DNA of 64,000 nt from Hydractinia symbiolongicarpus (taxonomy: Eukaryota; Cnidaria; Hydrozoa; Anthoathecata; Hydractiniidae), in the NCBI RefSeq assembly GCF_029227915.1, contig NC_079877.1, forward strand, positions 27,181,851 to 27,245,850, in the 5' to 3' direction. Of the stretch, positions 46,408 through 61,400 are shown piece after piece; position 1 is the first letter of the stretch; every line of letters begins with the position of its first letter. The notes below the pieces were generated by a model. It was not told the DNA's origin, searched no databases, and saw only the letters and a program-made list of their open reading frames with translations. A program made the position numbers and the translations under genes.

Positions 46408-49400
46408 GTAAGCTGCTTGCTTAGAATATTTCCTTTAAAATTGCATTTGAGAAATAAAAATAAATATTAGGTGCAAAACTTATCTATCTTGGATAGTATT
46501 TCTGTGCGAACTAAATAAGCAATGCATTGCATTGCATATAAATGTAGTTATATATACACCTGATTTTATATATCTGATTTGAATGTGTAGTCTAAAAATG
46601 ATGCTGCAGTTCTCTGCACACTTTGAAACGAAGACAACTCATTTGCGGAAGGACAACATTTGCAGCAAACTTTTCAGCACAGACTCATATTCTTATGCAA
46701 TGATTTATCTCAGTTTATCAAAGTTTATTATGCATTTTTGTCTTTACCACTTTTGGATAACATTGGAAGGCAAATACTGGAAATGCATTATCATTAAAAG
46801 CCAGCTTTTTTAAAAGCAAACTTTCATTAATTTTTTTAAGTTTTGCTTGATTCACAACCAGTGATGGTTTGAAATAAAAGGAGACTTAAATTATTAGTTA
46901 TTTAAATACCCACTGTTCAATTTTTCAGCAAAACAAAACTAAAAAAGTATGTATAAATATATGATTTAGATCGAATGCAAAAGCACTATATGCAGCTCCT
47001 CTGCCATCTTGCACGCCTGGTTACACATGTCTTAGTTAACTGCAGAAAGAACATGTATTTCATAGCTTTTGAACATATTTGTTTCTTCAAAAACATTGTT
47101 ATAAACTTAATGTTAAGCTGCCGTTTTAGACAAATATACAATTTCATTTTAGTACCTACATTTGCTCAAATGAAGAACTAGATTTCATAGCCCAAAATCC
47201 CATTGAATTTTGAAATCTCTTCAGAGCATTGACAATGAATTTTAATTAAACTGATGAACCTTCCCTGAAGAACCTTTTTCTAGGAAAAATCATTTTTCTG
47301 TTATATACTGTAAAAGCCGATTTTTTTTCTTTTAGGGACGAAGGCATCAAGATGTCAGATAGACAATATAAAACGCGGTTATGCTCTAAAGCATGGCTTA
47401 AATCAAGACAATGTGAAGTCGTTAGGACAAGCAGATAATTTAGAACTTTGCAATGAGTTGTGTTGCAGAAACGAGACATTTTCAGTTGGTTTATTTGATG
47501 GTATTAAATGTTACGGTATCAAATGTATTGGCGATAAAGATCGCAGATGCAACTTGTTGCGTGATGGAAATGCAGACTATACCATATTTAAAATTTTGAG
47601 ACCATTTGTTCAAAGAAATGACCAAATAGCTGTCAAGAAAAAGATGAAAAGGAGGAGAAGAAAACATAGAAAAAATATACGTAAGATAAAAATGCATGAT
47701 CTTTAGGATCTTCAAGTTGCTTAATAAATTGCTGAAGAGATGCTTCCCTGTTTTACAATAAGATTAGGTTTTCCTGTTTTAACGTTAGAATAACTAGCCA
47801 CAGATATATTAGGAATATAGTTAAATAAAAAATTTTATATTCATCAAAAACCTGATTTACATGAGAATAAACGGTAGAAAAATGAAGTAAAAAGTCGTGA
47901 AGAGATATGAAGTCCACTCAATTACAATTTGGTGAACATTTAATTCGTGCATATCGGTTTCTTTAACTAGTTTGTCTGTTTTTGCCTGTAATTAAATTGA
48001 AACAGTATATCAGAGTGTAAGTATTCTGCAGGAAAGAATCAAGAACGACATTGTCATTTTAACCGAACTAAGCAACAATACTTTCCATTTTTTATTGTCT
48101 ATAAAGAAGTTAAATTTTGATAGTCGTTTGCAACGTAATTCAGTTTATGACATAAAATTCTAGTGCTACTTTTGTGACTGGATTGATATATGCCAATTGT
48201 ATGTATTTAATGTAAATCACGGTAGCTTAACCGTAAACACTTGAAATATAACGCCAATATTACGGCGATAAGGGGCGGTGATAAGGTTAGCCTGGCAAAG
48301 AAAATGTCAGTATTTAATTCTTCTACCTGTTCTATTAAGTAATTGATTTATGGTAAACATTTTAGGTAAACAAGCGAGACCATTACAGATGACACAAGTT
48401 AAAGAAAGATACATTAAAAAACTTAAACAAAAGATAAAAACCTACAATAATACTAACAGTAATAATTTAACTCGATATCATCAAAAGAGACATATACGAA
48501 ACAGTCATAAACGCAAAAAGAATTCCACACGTTATTTTACACCGGAGAACATTAGAAATAATAATGTAACGGCAAACAAAGTGACGTTCAGTTTGGCTGG
48601 TACAAAAACAATTTTAACCCTGCCACATAATGTGACTTTTAGCTTTCAAAATACTTCATCTTCTATACAACACTCAACTAAAAATAAACCACAATTACAC
48701 AGGAAGCATAAGAAAAGGAGGAAGACACATCACAACAAACACAGTAAAAAAAAACCCAAAGGGAGAACTTCAAAACATAGATACTCTAGGGACTATCCAT
48801 TTTTGTATAATAACCACCCAAATGATGAGTTAGGGGTGGCATACGCAAAATTATTGAAAGATTCGGCTTCAGATCGTGCATTGATGGATAAACTTTTGGC
48901 TGAACAAGCCCAGGAAGATTCATTATCATCCAAGCGAACTATAGGGAGTATGGCCTCATTCCAACCAGTTTTGGACGTGAATAGTATTGACACAAATCAA
49001 GGGGATATAGGTAGTATTGTAAGTCCGAGAAGTAATATATACGATCAGTCGTTATTACCACCTCTATATTCGCAACAACAAAACGACGACTTGCTTTCAA
49101 CAATGCAGAAGAATATGATCACAAACGTACCATCTCAGGCCAATTCGTTGACTTCAGTAAATGTCGCATCTAAGGGATTAATAAATCCCAACACATATCT
49201 AGGTGGTTACACTCAGCAAATTTCTAACTTGAATTCATTCGCGTTACCAAATCCTACTCCTGCTACAGTTCCAATCGTTGAAAGGAAGTCTACAGTTAAT
49301 CGAATTCCAAATCTTCAAAGCTTTACCAATATTCCACTAAAAAACGTTGCTCAAAATCTAACTATTGTAGCTCCTGTCAAGAAATCTGCGCAGATGTCCA

Positions 49401-52400
49401 AACCAGCTTTGGTAACTTCGACAATACAAACACCATTGACTACGACAATTACCAATGCTGTAAAGGAAAATAAAATCCCTATAATTCCATACAGAGTTGT
49501 GCCACAACAACAACCAATGAATTCGTTGAATAATAATAATAATAATATACAACAAAGAAGTTCAGTGTATCCTGGAAAACCAGCTGCTGTGTTGCAACAA
49601 AGAAATGTTCTTCAAACAACGACTACTAAGATGTCTCAGCAAAATAGTATAGAAATGACACCGAAAATTAACCGAAATACAGTTTTACAGAAAAGTTTTG
49701 TCCACACTCCTGCTATAAATATTGCACAACCAAAAAAATCGAATACACAAAAGAAAACTTCGTTATTGCCACAAAAGAGTGTTATTCCAGCAGCTAAGCC
49801 AGTTAAAGCAATAGAGAAAACGTTCAATGCTGATATCCAACCGCTTAAAGAGTTTTCCACAGATAAGGATTTTCGCTTTATGGATGAAAAAGATCAGATT
49901 CCTCATCCAGAGGAGTTAGAAACCACCCAAGAAAATGTTATTGCCACAAAGGACAGCCTCGTGGATGTGCCGTTCCCAGCGCATATCCAATTGCCTAAAT
50001 CAGAATCGCTCACCAGAGGTTTGTTAAACTATCCTCAATCTGTTGTGCGACAGTATGTCACAGACAACGCACAGCAACAACGCACATCACACATTCAATC
50101 ACACCCAAACGACGCAACTCGCAACTTTTACTCCCTCATGTATCCATTTTCTACTATACAACGCAAAACATACCAAAATATGATTTTAGAAAGTAAGGAA
50201 CCTGTAGAATATTTCAGTTCTATGGTGGATGAACCAAAAGATTCAGATATTGAGATTATTGATGTTTCTAAAGCAGATAGCAATCGTGAAAAGCAGGGTC
50301 AATTAAGGTATCTCAACACCTACGTTCCAATAACCGAATCAAGTTCCTATGATAAGATTTCCACTCCAAGCCAAAACCAATCGACTGTAAAAGAGTCACA
50401 ATTTACGGATAAAAATTTGACTAATAATTTCGAAAATGAAACAGATACAAAACTTGTTGTCAAACCGTCGCCAGAGGATGTAAAAAAAGCCATCCACGAA
50501 ATCGTGGAATTAAAAACACAAGTTGAGAGTTTGTTGGAAGAGCATAACTCAACCAATCAAAGTAGTCAGGCAACTACTTCAGCCAACTCAACTTCTCCTG
50601 GAATACACGCGTCGAACTCCTCTTTAATAAATAATATTTTAGAATCTTTTGCAGCCAATTTATCTGCACCCAATTTATCTGCACCCAATCAGAGCAAATC
50701 AGCATTTAGTAAAGACATGGAAACTCTTTTGCACTTTAATATGAACAACTCAACTAACAATTCCAATCCACAGGATCATACATCTCCTGACAAATCAAAA
50801 AATGTTTCTACTCAACCTACATTAATTTTTAAAAACAAGTCAAATTCTAACTTAACCACCATTCCGTTAAAAAATGAAAAGAAAAACTCCAAAATGGTAG
50901 CTAACAATGTGTCAAGTGTCAGCACCTCGAATAGCCTTGCATTTACACCAAACAACACATTTATCGTAGAAAACTCTGGTAAATATTCTTTATTTAGCAT
51001 GAAAAAAACAAGAACCATCACATTGACGGTGAAGACTAGGACAGGTGATGACCACTTGACAATACTTACTTGGTTGCTAAACCACTTCAACAAAAATTTA
51101 TGACTTTATAAACATAATTAATACCACAACTCTTATAAGCTCAATCAATAATTGCTTCGCTCGCTAAATCTTTATACGCTTAATTAACCCTGCTGTTTCA
51201 CATATAACTATAACAAGATTAACAAAAACAACAAAGACAAAATCAATAACAACAATAACAATAATCACAATATTAACGACGACAATAACCATACCACACT
51301 TAACCATAACTGATTTAGAAACATCAATAATGTCACTAGCTGATCACATTTTTCTGCATTATTTAATCGATTTAGTAACCAAAAAATTTTCCAATTAATT
51401 TCAAAAAATTGTAATTAATACTAACTATTCAACAAACACGACACAACTAAGTAAGACGGTTGATAAACCATCTCTCTGCTTTTTAAAAACAGGTAAGTAT
51501 TGTGTTTTTTTACCGTTAAGAAATGACACCGCACAAGAACTTTTTACCTCCAAGTATGCGGCAGACAACAGACTTTACCACAACAGCCACCACTGACTTT
51601 TCTGTACTGCACACACGTTAAATTGTACACATTTAGTTAAATTCTTAAACCACTATAATTAGTAGCTGCATTGTTTTGCCCTATGATTTATAATAATTTT
51701 TCTTTCGAAAAAGTGGAGAGTATTTTTTATTTACTCATGATATGAATATATACTTCAATGTTGCTTACTTTTTAAAGGATGCATGAGTCCAATTGGAATT
51801 AGTGACTCGAGTATCATCAAAGATGATCGGATGAAAGCTTCTTCGTCGATGGATAACTTTGCTCCTTCCCGAGGTAGATTGCGAATCAAAGAAAAAGGTG
51901 AAGGTAAGCGAGATGGTTTGTTATTGCTTTTGTTATTGTTGTTGCTGTTCCAATCTCTTTGTGGAATTCCACCTTAAGGTAATTTGCTGTGCACACTGAC
52001 TTCTTTACTTTTTCTTACTCAGGTTATGCTGGTTCGTGGTGCGCTGATGTCAACAAAACCTTAGCAGGAAAACAACCTTTTCTTCAGATTGATATTGGTA
52101 ACAGACACATGTTTTGCAGGATAGCTACTCAAGGTGACATCAGCATGCGATCGTGGGTGAAAAGATTCAAACTTCAATTTAGTGACGATGAGCGACATTG
52201 GGAGCCATATCGTGAAGATGGAAAAGAAAAGGTTAGTATGAAAACGGTGTTAATGCCGGTGGGGCTCAACCTCGTCCCCAGGGTATTGTGGCCCCTGAGC
52301 CGTTATTGCAGAGTGTCTCGCTATCAACTTCTTTATCAACATGGAAAAATGCCTAGGAACGAGCTTGGGTGGGGCTGTTTTTTTTTAATAATCAAGTTCG

Positions 52401-55400
52401 ACCTAAAGATCTGGGTAAGTGAGATCAAAACAAAAACTCTTTACACGTGCCCGAAGAAAACGAAAGCGATTGACCGAACAGATGAGAAGCGACTTTACTT
52501 GTCGAGGATTTATCTACTGTTTTCTATGAAGTGAAATTCCACTACGTTAAATTTTTGTTTTAGATATTTGTTGGAAATGAAGATGGGCTAGATACAACGT
52601 ACAAGACTTTAAAGAATCCAATTTTAAGTCGTTTTGTTAGGTTTATACCTATAAGTTGGTCTGGCATAACTCCATGCATGCGAGTAGAGCTTTTCAACAC
52701 CTCTCTTGATCAATGTAAGTAGTGCTCCTGTTTAGGTAGCCAACATGTTTTTTTGAGCTAGCTACCCCTAAATAATACAAAGCAACTGCGTGTTACTATG
52801 ACCAAATAATTGCTACATGTTGTTCATTTTTACTTATTTTTAGTTTTGAAAGAGAAACCACAATCTCGCTCAGCTATTCCCAAAGGGCATGTTGGACTTA
52901 TTGATGACTTAGATTTTGAAAAAATGGATGGTGCTGTTAGTTTAGATAGATCTTCCTTTGGAAATAACGGCTTCCTAGCTGGGGGAGCAAAATTGTATGA
53001 CTCACATAGTTCTTGTCGCCATGCTGTTAAAATACCGCCAGGAGGAGATATTGTCATAGATGGAAGCATTATGAAAGTACGTCCACGTGAAGCCATTACT
53101 ATAGCTGCTTGGGTACAACTGAATAAAGTAGAAGGTGTGCATTCGTTATTTGATACAGTTGGTGAACATTCAAAGCATGATCTCGGTCAATTTCATTTTG
53201 AAATTGTTGGAGGAGATGTACGGTGGTTTCACAGAAATGAAACTGAAGACATAATCTTTAACGTCATCACAGGTATGAATTTTTTATCTTCTAAAATAAA
53301 CTAACCATGTAAAGTACTTTTGTGTGTTTGCTCATGTTTTGTACATGATTGTACCCAACATTGATCTTAAGGTGAATTTCCACCTAAAAACAAAATAAAA
53401 TGGACGGGAACAGACAATTGTGATTTCTGGAAGCTGATTGGTTGATGGTTCTGTTCTGATCCAAATTGAAATTGAAATTGAAATCATTTTAACCTTTCTT
53501 GTGGACAGTTAATCTAAATAAATAATTATCTCAATAAATCTAAAATAATACAATCAAATTTGTTTTTATGTGGGACCATTCTATTTTACAAAAATGGTGT
53601 CCTGGTCACTGAATTTAGCAACATATTCTGCGGTAATAAATATTGGAGGTTTTAATAAAGCTGTTTGCAGAACTCTTGGTTTTTTTCTTTCACTAAAGTG
53701 TTTTTAAATAGCTAGATTATTTATATTATCTATTTGTATTAATAGTATATACTATTTTGCATGTGTAGTTAGATTTTTAAGCAAAAAAATTTCTGGAATG
53801 AAATAAAAATGCTATCAAATATTTTAAAAGTAAGCCTTTTCTCAATAAATTTTTTTCAAAAAAATACACATTTAATGATCTTTGGTATGTCTTTGGCCAC
53901 ACAGTTTATAATTTTTTGTAGTGATGAAATTTCCCTTTAAAGTTACAGTTTAAAGTTACTGCAGCAAAAAAATTATTCTGATAAATGAACACTGATCACA
54001 GAGAATGCTCTGTGATCAGTGTTCATTTATCAAAAAGGTATTCTTAAGCAATTGAACTTTGCAATTTCAGAAAAAAAGTTGATTAAACCAAATGAGTGGA
54101 ATCATATTGCTGCTACATATGACTCAGTAACAGGGGATGCTATTATATTGGTAAATGGAACTGAAAGAGTTAGAGAGAAAGGTCAGGGTTTAATATCAAA
54201 AGATTGGGATCAAAGAGTTGGTATTGGTCGACATAAAGGTGTTCGTTTTCTCAATGGACAGATTGATAATTTTAAGATTTATGATAAAGCTCTTGGAATC
54301 AGTGAAATAGAAGATTTGGCTGCTCAATGTGATTTTACAAAATACTGTAGGTTATTTATTTCACTGAAAGTTAATGGAATAAAACAATCTTCAAGTTTTG
54401 TATGCAATTAAACACATTTCTAATTTAGATTGTGGTTCAACATTAGCACAACCTTCTGGCACAATTGTGAGTCCCATTTATCCTGATACACTAGATGGCC
54501 CTGTGCAATGTGTGTGGAATATAGAAGGAAAGTTTGGCGAAGTTATTGTACTGGACATGAAACAATTTAAGCTTGGTTATAAAAACGACTGTGGTAAAGC
54601 AAATTTAGAAGTTCGTGATTCAGAAACAGATGCTCTTATTGGGTCATACTGTGGCTCTTGGGGGAGCAAAAGCAGGCAATTTTACTGACCTTGGTTACGC
54701 TACTGATATGGAAGATTGTAAACAGCGGTACATATATATCTTCTTGTTTTTAGTTACTAATGATGATTCGTTTCAGTGAATTAGCATTTATGATTTTTAA
54801 TTATGATTTGTAATCTTCATAGATGTTGCAATATGGATGAATGTGAAATTGCATTTATGCTTGATGAGAACTGTTATGCTGTTAAATGTATTAATAAGGA
54901 TTTATGTCGTATACGCAAAGCAAAATCTTCAAATTTAAATCCACAGCTTGCATTTATTAGAAGAGGATTTGGTGATCGTATGTATTTTCTATTTGTTTTG
55001 AAGTAATTGATGATAATACTATAATCATTATTTTATTTCATATAACTGTATTTTTCGTAACAATTGTAACATATTTAGGTGTACCAGTACCTGATAGCAT
55101 AGATGAAAGCAACAAACAAATCACCACAGGTTCAGATGTGTGTCCTCATAATCCAGTACTGCTGAATGCTACTCTGGTTGGAGGTATAAAGGCAGGTAAT
55201 TTCACATCGCATGGTCTTGTTGAAAACTTTAATGAATGTTTGAGCCATTGTTGCAGTTTGAAAGATTGCGATGCAGCATTTATGGTGAAGCATACATGTT
55301 TTTCTCTCCAATGTGCGAACGATAGATTGTGTGATACCAGACAAGCAAAACCATCTCCGTATCATCCTATGGTAGCATTTCTGAACAGATATCGTCCAGA

Positions 55401-58400
55401 ACCTAAAAGTAAGCAAAATTTTAATTTTAAAGATATTTTTGAAGTACACCAGAAGTACTGAGCATTTTCAGACAAAAGCAAAGTTAGAACATATTTATTA
55501 AAAATAGATGCCTGCACTGTCACTTTTTGTCATTATCACATTTGCAATATATTTAAAAAGAAATTAGTTTGGATTTCATTAAAAAGCTTTTAATTTTCTC
55601 ATTCGTAGATGAACAGACAGGTGATACGAAAGCTCTAATCACAACAAAACCTTCAAGTTGTAAAGATGTCAGAGTGTCTAAAATTTACCATGATGTCACA
55701 CTGAAGGGAGGCATTAGTTCAGGGGATTTTACAGATAAGGGTCATGTCACATCAATGGATGAATGCATAAACAAATGTTGTGGAACAGATACATGCAATG
55801 TTGCCTTTGTTATCAAGGACACTTGCTTTACTGTGAAGTGTAGTTCTTATGATGATTGTGCACTTAAATCTGCAGTTTCAGAGTATTACAGTCCTAAGAT
55901 AGCATACATTAATTGGAATCCACCAAAAGATGATTTAGGTGAAACTGGTATGTTCATAATAGATACTCAAATCTAAAGTAGTATCTTAATATTTCCACTA
56001 TTGTGAATAAAAGACTCTTTATATAATTATAATATGTCAAGCGAAATCTTTGTCTGTGTCTAAATTTAATACCTTATATTTAGTGCCATATTCGTATAAG
56101 GGGTGTTGGAGAGACTTTGATATCACTGCATTTGCACTGCCCCTGTTAGAAGGAACAGATCCTAAACTTATGGATCCTTATAAGAAGCGTAGTGATCCTG
56201 TAAATGATTGTTCCAGTGTGTCACAAGCCAGAGGGTATAAAGGTAAGTAATGGTGATTTTTACATAAAAATTTCTAATTAAATAGTGGTAACTTAAACCT
56301 TTATTCTATATTTTTTGTGTAATTACTTTTTGTCTATATGTTTTGTTTATTAATTGATTTTAGTTTTTGCTATTCAAAATGGTGGAGCTTGTTTCAGTGG
56401 TCCTTTGTCAGAACAAACATATAAAAGATACGGTAAATCTGAGGCATGCAAAGGAGGTAAAGGTGGACCATTTGCAAACAGTGTTTACAAATCATTTGAT
56501 GATGGTAGGTGAATTTTTGTAGTGAATAAATTCTTAATTAGATAAATATCAGGTGTTATCCAAATCCAGCAATAATTAATATGTAATAACTAAATTTTAA
56601 AATGTTTTATCAATTTGCTATCTTAGGCTCTGTGATTGCTCTTGGTTGCTGGGCAGACTTGCAAGATCGTGCTTTTAGAAGGATGGAGAAGAATGATCCT
56701 TTACTATCCAAACCATTTGATAGTCGTTCCGATCCTATTGGAATCTGTGCAAAAGTAGCTGAAAAGATGAAAATGAAGTACTTTGCACTTCAAAAGGGAG
56801 GACAGTGTTTTGTTGCAAAACAAAATAAAGCAACGTATGATAAATATTCTCCATCGCGGAAATGTAAATACGGCTTAGGAGGACAAATGGCAAATGATGT
56901 TTACATGTTGAAGAAAAGTAAGGCTGTTTTTCCCTTAACTTTTGGACATTGTAAGTGACATAGTTTTACCTTCTATCATTTTTATTAGATTTTACTGAGA
57001 CTGCGGAAAACATTGATCACTTGAACACCAATACATCTTTACTAACTGCATTTAAAAGTGAAGATATTGAAGATGGAGAAACAGTATACAAAGAAGAAAT
57101 TGCTGGAAATGAATATGTCAAATATGTTTACAAAGCAGATACTCCAATTGATAATGTCACATTAGCCTCTGCTATCAATGCTGGTACATTTGAAGATAAA
57201 GGAAAAGTTGAGAAAATGTCAGATTGTGTGAAAACTTGTGGTGAATCAAAAGATTGTAACGTTGCATTTTTATTAAGTTCACAATGCTTTAATGTGCATT
57301 GTTTTTCAGATGATACATGCAAAATCAAACCGGCTTTCTCAACTTATTACAAACCACAGCTAGCGTTTATCAAACATAGAGTGATACGAAAGGCCCGAAA
57401 TACAAGTAAGGTTATTTTAAGAGTTTCAACTTTATTGTATTCCACTTATCACATGCCTATTTGCTTCAAGAGAATTTAATTTTTCAGTATGTAATTAGTT
57501 TGGTTGGCTCTCCATGTTAAATTTAGTTGTTTTGAGGAGATTGAGTTTCACTAATGAAGTACCTTAGAAGAAAAAGAAAAGTACCAAAAGTAAAAGTAAA
57601 ATAGCAACTTTTTCAGGTTTATAAAAAACAGAAAAATAAAGATGTATTTGTTTTGTCTCTTTTAAACATAGATATAAATGGACAGAAAATTTGGGACTTT
57701 TAATCCCCACAAAATTTAAGCTTTTTTATTAAGTAATTATATTCTGCTTCTAAAAAAAAATATTCTAGGATTAAAAGGTTTATGTGCAACGTATTTCACT
57801 TTAGCACAACCTACAGTAACCGCTCCTATCAAAAATACTTGTACTCCAATTTCTGAGGCCCAAAACATGACATTTATCAATGGAATCAACTCTGGAAATT
57901 TTTCTGATATGGGTCAGGTCGATAACATGGAAGACTGCAAAGCTAGATGCTGTCAGGACAAAAAATGTAACATAGCTTTTAAAATTCAAAGTGACTGCTA
58001 TGGTGTACGTTGTTACAGTAAAGATAGCTGTCGCACAAGGCTTGCGAAGAATTCGAATTTGTTTATGCCTATGTTAGCTATGCTTAGACCAATAGAAGAT
58101 GCAGCTGACGAGGCATTGCAGCAAAGTAAGTCAACTCCTACTTAATACATATATACATTAATTGCATTCACATTTCATGCATGTTAATTTTACACGTCTT
58201 GTCCTTTGCATGTGTTTTTTGTCTTAAATTTACTATTTCTCACATAAAATTGGGGCTTTAAAAATTAGATTAAACTACTTAAAACATAAGGTATTTAAGT
58301 GCATGGTGTGCACCTAATAAATAGAAAACGAGTGAGGCATATAATTGGAAAAAAGTTAAACACTGGCTTCTAAAAAAGAAAGAAAAAAATTTAAGTTAGC

Positions 58401-61400
58401 ACTGAAGTGTGATGTTTTTGATGGGTAGTTTTTTGAAATTATAGTTTCTAAATCATGAAAATGTAATGTTTAATTAATCATTGCGACTGTGACCAAACTG
58501 AAGACATTTTGACATAAAAGAGTTTATGTAGCTGGTGCAATGGACTGATTTTCAACAGCCTTTACAGAAAGATAAGAAATGCACATTAACTTTTGTACTA
58601 TGACGTCATTGACACTTTTTTATTTACCCAATCCACAAACATGACAACTGCGCATTTACCGTCTTTTTTAATTCTACAAAGTTGACTACATTTCTATTCA
58701 CTTAATCACCACTTTAACCAAAGTATAGAGGGATGTGAATGTATTATTCATGTGAGTATGTCACCAACTACAACGACAACAAACGACACATACGCAGATA
58801 TACAGAAGACAAAACTATGATAAAATTCAAATATCTGCTTTGCAATAATAGAATCAGAAGCATCCAAAGCTGCCCCATCTGTCGCAGTGTCGACAGCAAC
58901 ACTTGCAAATGCGCCATCATCTCCTGCAAGCAAAGTGCCAACTTTTACTGGTGTTAGTCGTTCTCCCACGCCATCCAAAGAACCAGTTAATCAATGCTCT
59001 GATGATGCTTGGGATAAATCCATAATAACCAATGAAACACTAATTGGTGGCATCAATGCTGGTGATTTTAGAGACCATGGACAAGCAGATACAATGACAG
59101 AGTGTATGGGCTACTGTTGCAATGAGAAGGACTGTGATCTCAGTTTCATGATAGACAAAGACTGTTATACTGTTCGGTGTTATAGTCCAAGTTTATGTAA
59201 AACCAGAATCGCGAAACCAACAACATTTATACCACAAATAGCTTTCAAAAAATCTTCAAAGTTTGGTAAGTCTGTGTACCATAACACACGATGGATCTTG
59301 TTTAAATTAGTTGAAAGCAAATAAGAGCTTGTCATGTGTTTGTGTTTATATGTGCTTGTCCTTGTGTTCTAGTCATCGATAAATCTAATTTATCTGAATT
59401 GCTGCTACTAAGAGGGAAACCCACACCAGAAAATGAAACTGCTGAATTAGCATATGCTGCATTTAAATCAGTTTTACTGGCCCTTCCTGATGCCTACAAT
59501 GCTACGTCAGTTAACAACAACAAAACTAAGAACAAGTCTCAAATTTATTTGGACCATTTTCCGGAACTATTCAAAAGTTTTCTGAATGGTAGGGTATCAT
59601 GGTTTTTGAGATTTTTGAATTACACCCAAACAAGAAACTTTACAAAAATACAGAACCAAAACAAAGAATACCGCCATTACGAAAACAGGAAACATGCAAA
59701 TAGAATAATTCATAGACTGAACTGCTAATATACTGAACATACCTAAAAATACAAAACTAAAAACTAATCCACCTTTTTTGATGCATATAATGAACATAGT
59801 TCCGAATACAAAAACTGATGCAAATACACCTGACCAACTATACAAAATGAGTCGACACTTGATAAAATAAGCCACACAATGTTAACGAAAAAACAATCTA
59901 ATGAACTGATATAACAAATCTTTTTACTTTTAACATTATTAACACAGGGCAATATTTCCTTGTTAATGTACATGTTGCCTTATTTACCGAATTAGTAATA
60001 AGATGCATGTAACTGTTTTATATGACTAGCTGTATGCCAATTAGTACAGGAATTTATTGCTACAACAACTCAGTGATTTAGTGAAGTATATATACATAGA
60101 CGATTAGATGTACATGCATGATTTGTTTTTCACCAATGCGACATCTTACACACTTTTTATGTAATTTTACTTTTCAGATATATCAAGACATTTTTTTATA
60201 AACTGCCAATTCAACATACATCTTAACCTCTTTCCGTAGCACTGTGACATAATTTTCGTTGCCTAATTCCTTCATTATAAACTATATATTTAATGCTGTA
60301 ATTAGTTTTCTCTGTTTAATTTTTTAACAAATCACATACATAATTGCACAGGTATCAGTGATGCCATTGACTTCGTACAAGACACAGTAACCGAACTAAC
60401 GACTGATAAAGATGGTTTAGAAAAACCTTTTAATATTTTATACAGAGGACTTAGTACTACACCCACTATACCGACACATCAACCAACTTTACAAATTTCA
60501 TCCACATACAAAACACGTACTGTAATACCCAAACCACAATCAAGTAAGTATAAGCTAGGAATAAATTAGATGTGTAGGAAAACTTATGGACTTTGAACAA
60601 TAGCTGTCTCTTGCACCCCAAACATTTCCTATCTTTAACACGTGTCTGATCTCCTTGTAAATTAAAAATTTTCTGTTTCCCACCCAAAAAGTTTAAAGTA
60701 GACTAATGTCTCATTAAAACAACTTTAATAAAAATAGTATACAATGCATATTGAGAACAGGTTTTCTTATCACATCTGATATATTCCTAAAAGCAAGTTT
60801 AGTTAGTTTTAGAAATTTAATGCTTAGAAGCAGATAGACGATAGAAATTTTTTTGTGAGATAGCTATATCTTAAAAAAACTAATTTTCGCGAGGAGATGT
60901 TGTGTCACTTTGTCCATGTAGTGAAATTTAATGACTGCAAAATATTTCAGGGCACTTAACTTTCGCGCATACAAGAAGCTCCCTAGAAATTCTTTTATCA
61001 ACTGAATTGGCGAGAAAACTACTATTTATACTGTTGAAAATACTGAAAAAAGGTCATTTTTGTTAGGGATACTTCGATTTTTGCGGTTTTAATAATTTCT
61101 CCAAAGTATTTGTTTGTCTGTTTGAAATTAAGTAACTGCGAAAATTAATTCACCCAAGAATAAGACTCTGTTTAATTCGCAAAAAAAAATTAATAAATTA
61201 ATTTCCGCGAAATAAAGTTTTAACCCGTGAAAACTAGTCCCCTTAAAGTATATAGGCGGTTTTAAATGTATATGCAGTAAAAAGGAAAACAGAAAGAAGA
61301 TAGGTACCACATGACTGGACAATTGTATTCTGCAGTAAGGATAAACAATGTCATCATCAATTTAAGAAAAAAGTTAAACGCCTTCTTTGTTATGTTGCAG

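Noticed and set aside
51045-51103. Treating the 917-codon frame at 48350-51103 as a complete gene
   Set aside because: It has an in-phase acceptor at its start and a donor just before its stop, and both neighbours join in frame; the last 19 codons are intron read-through.
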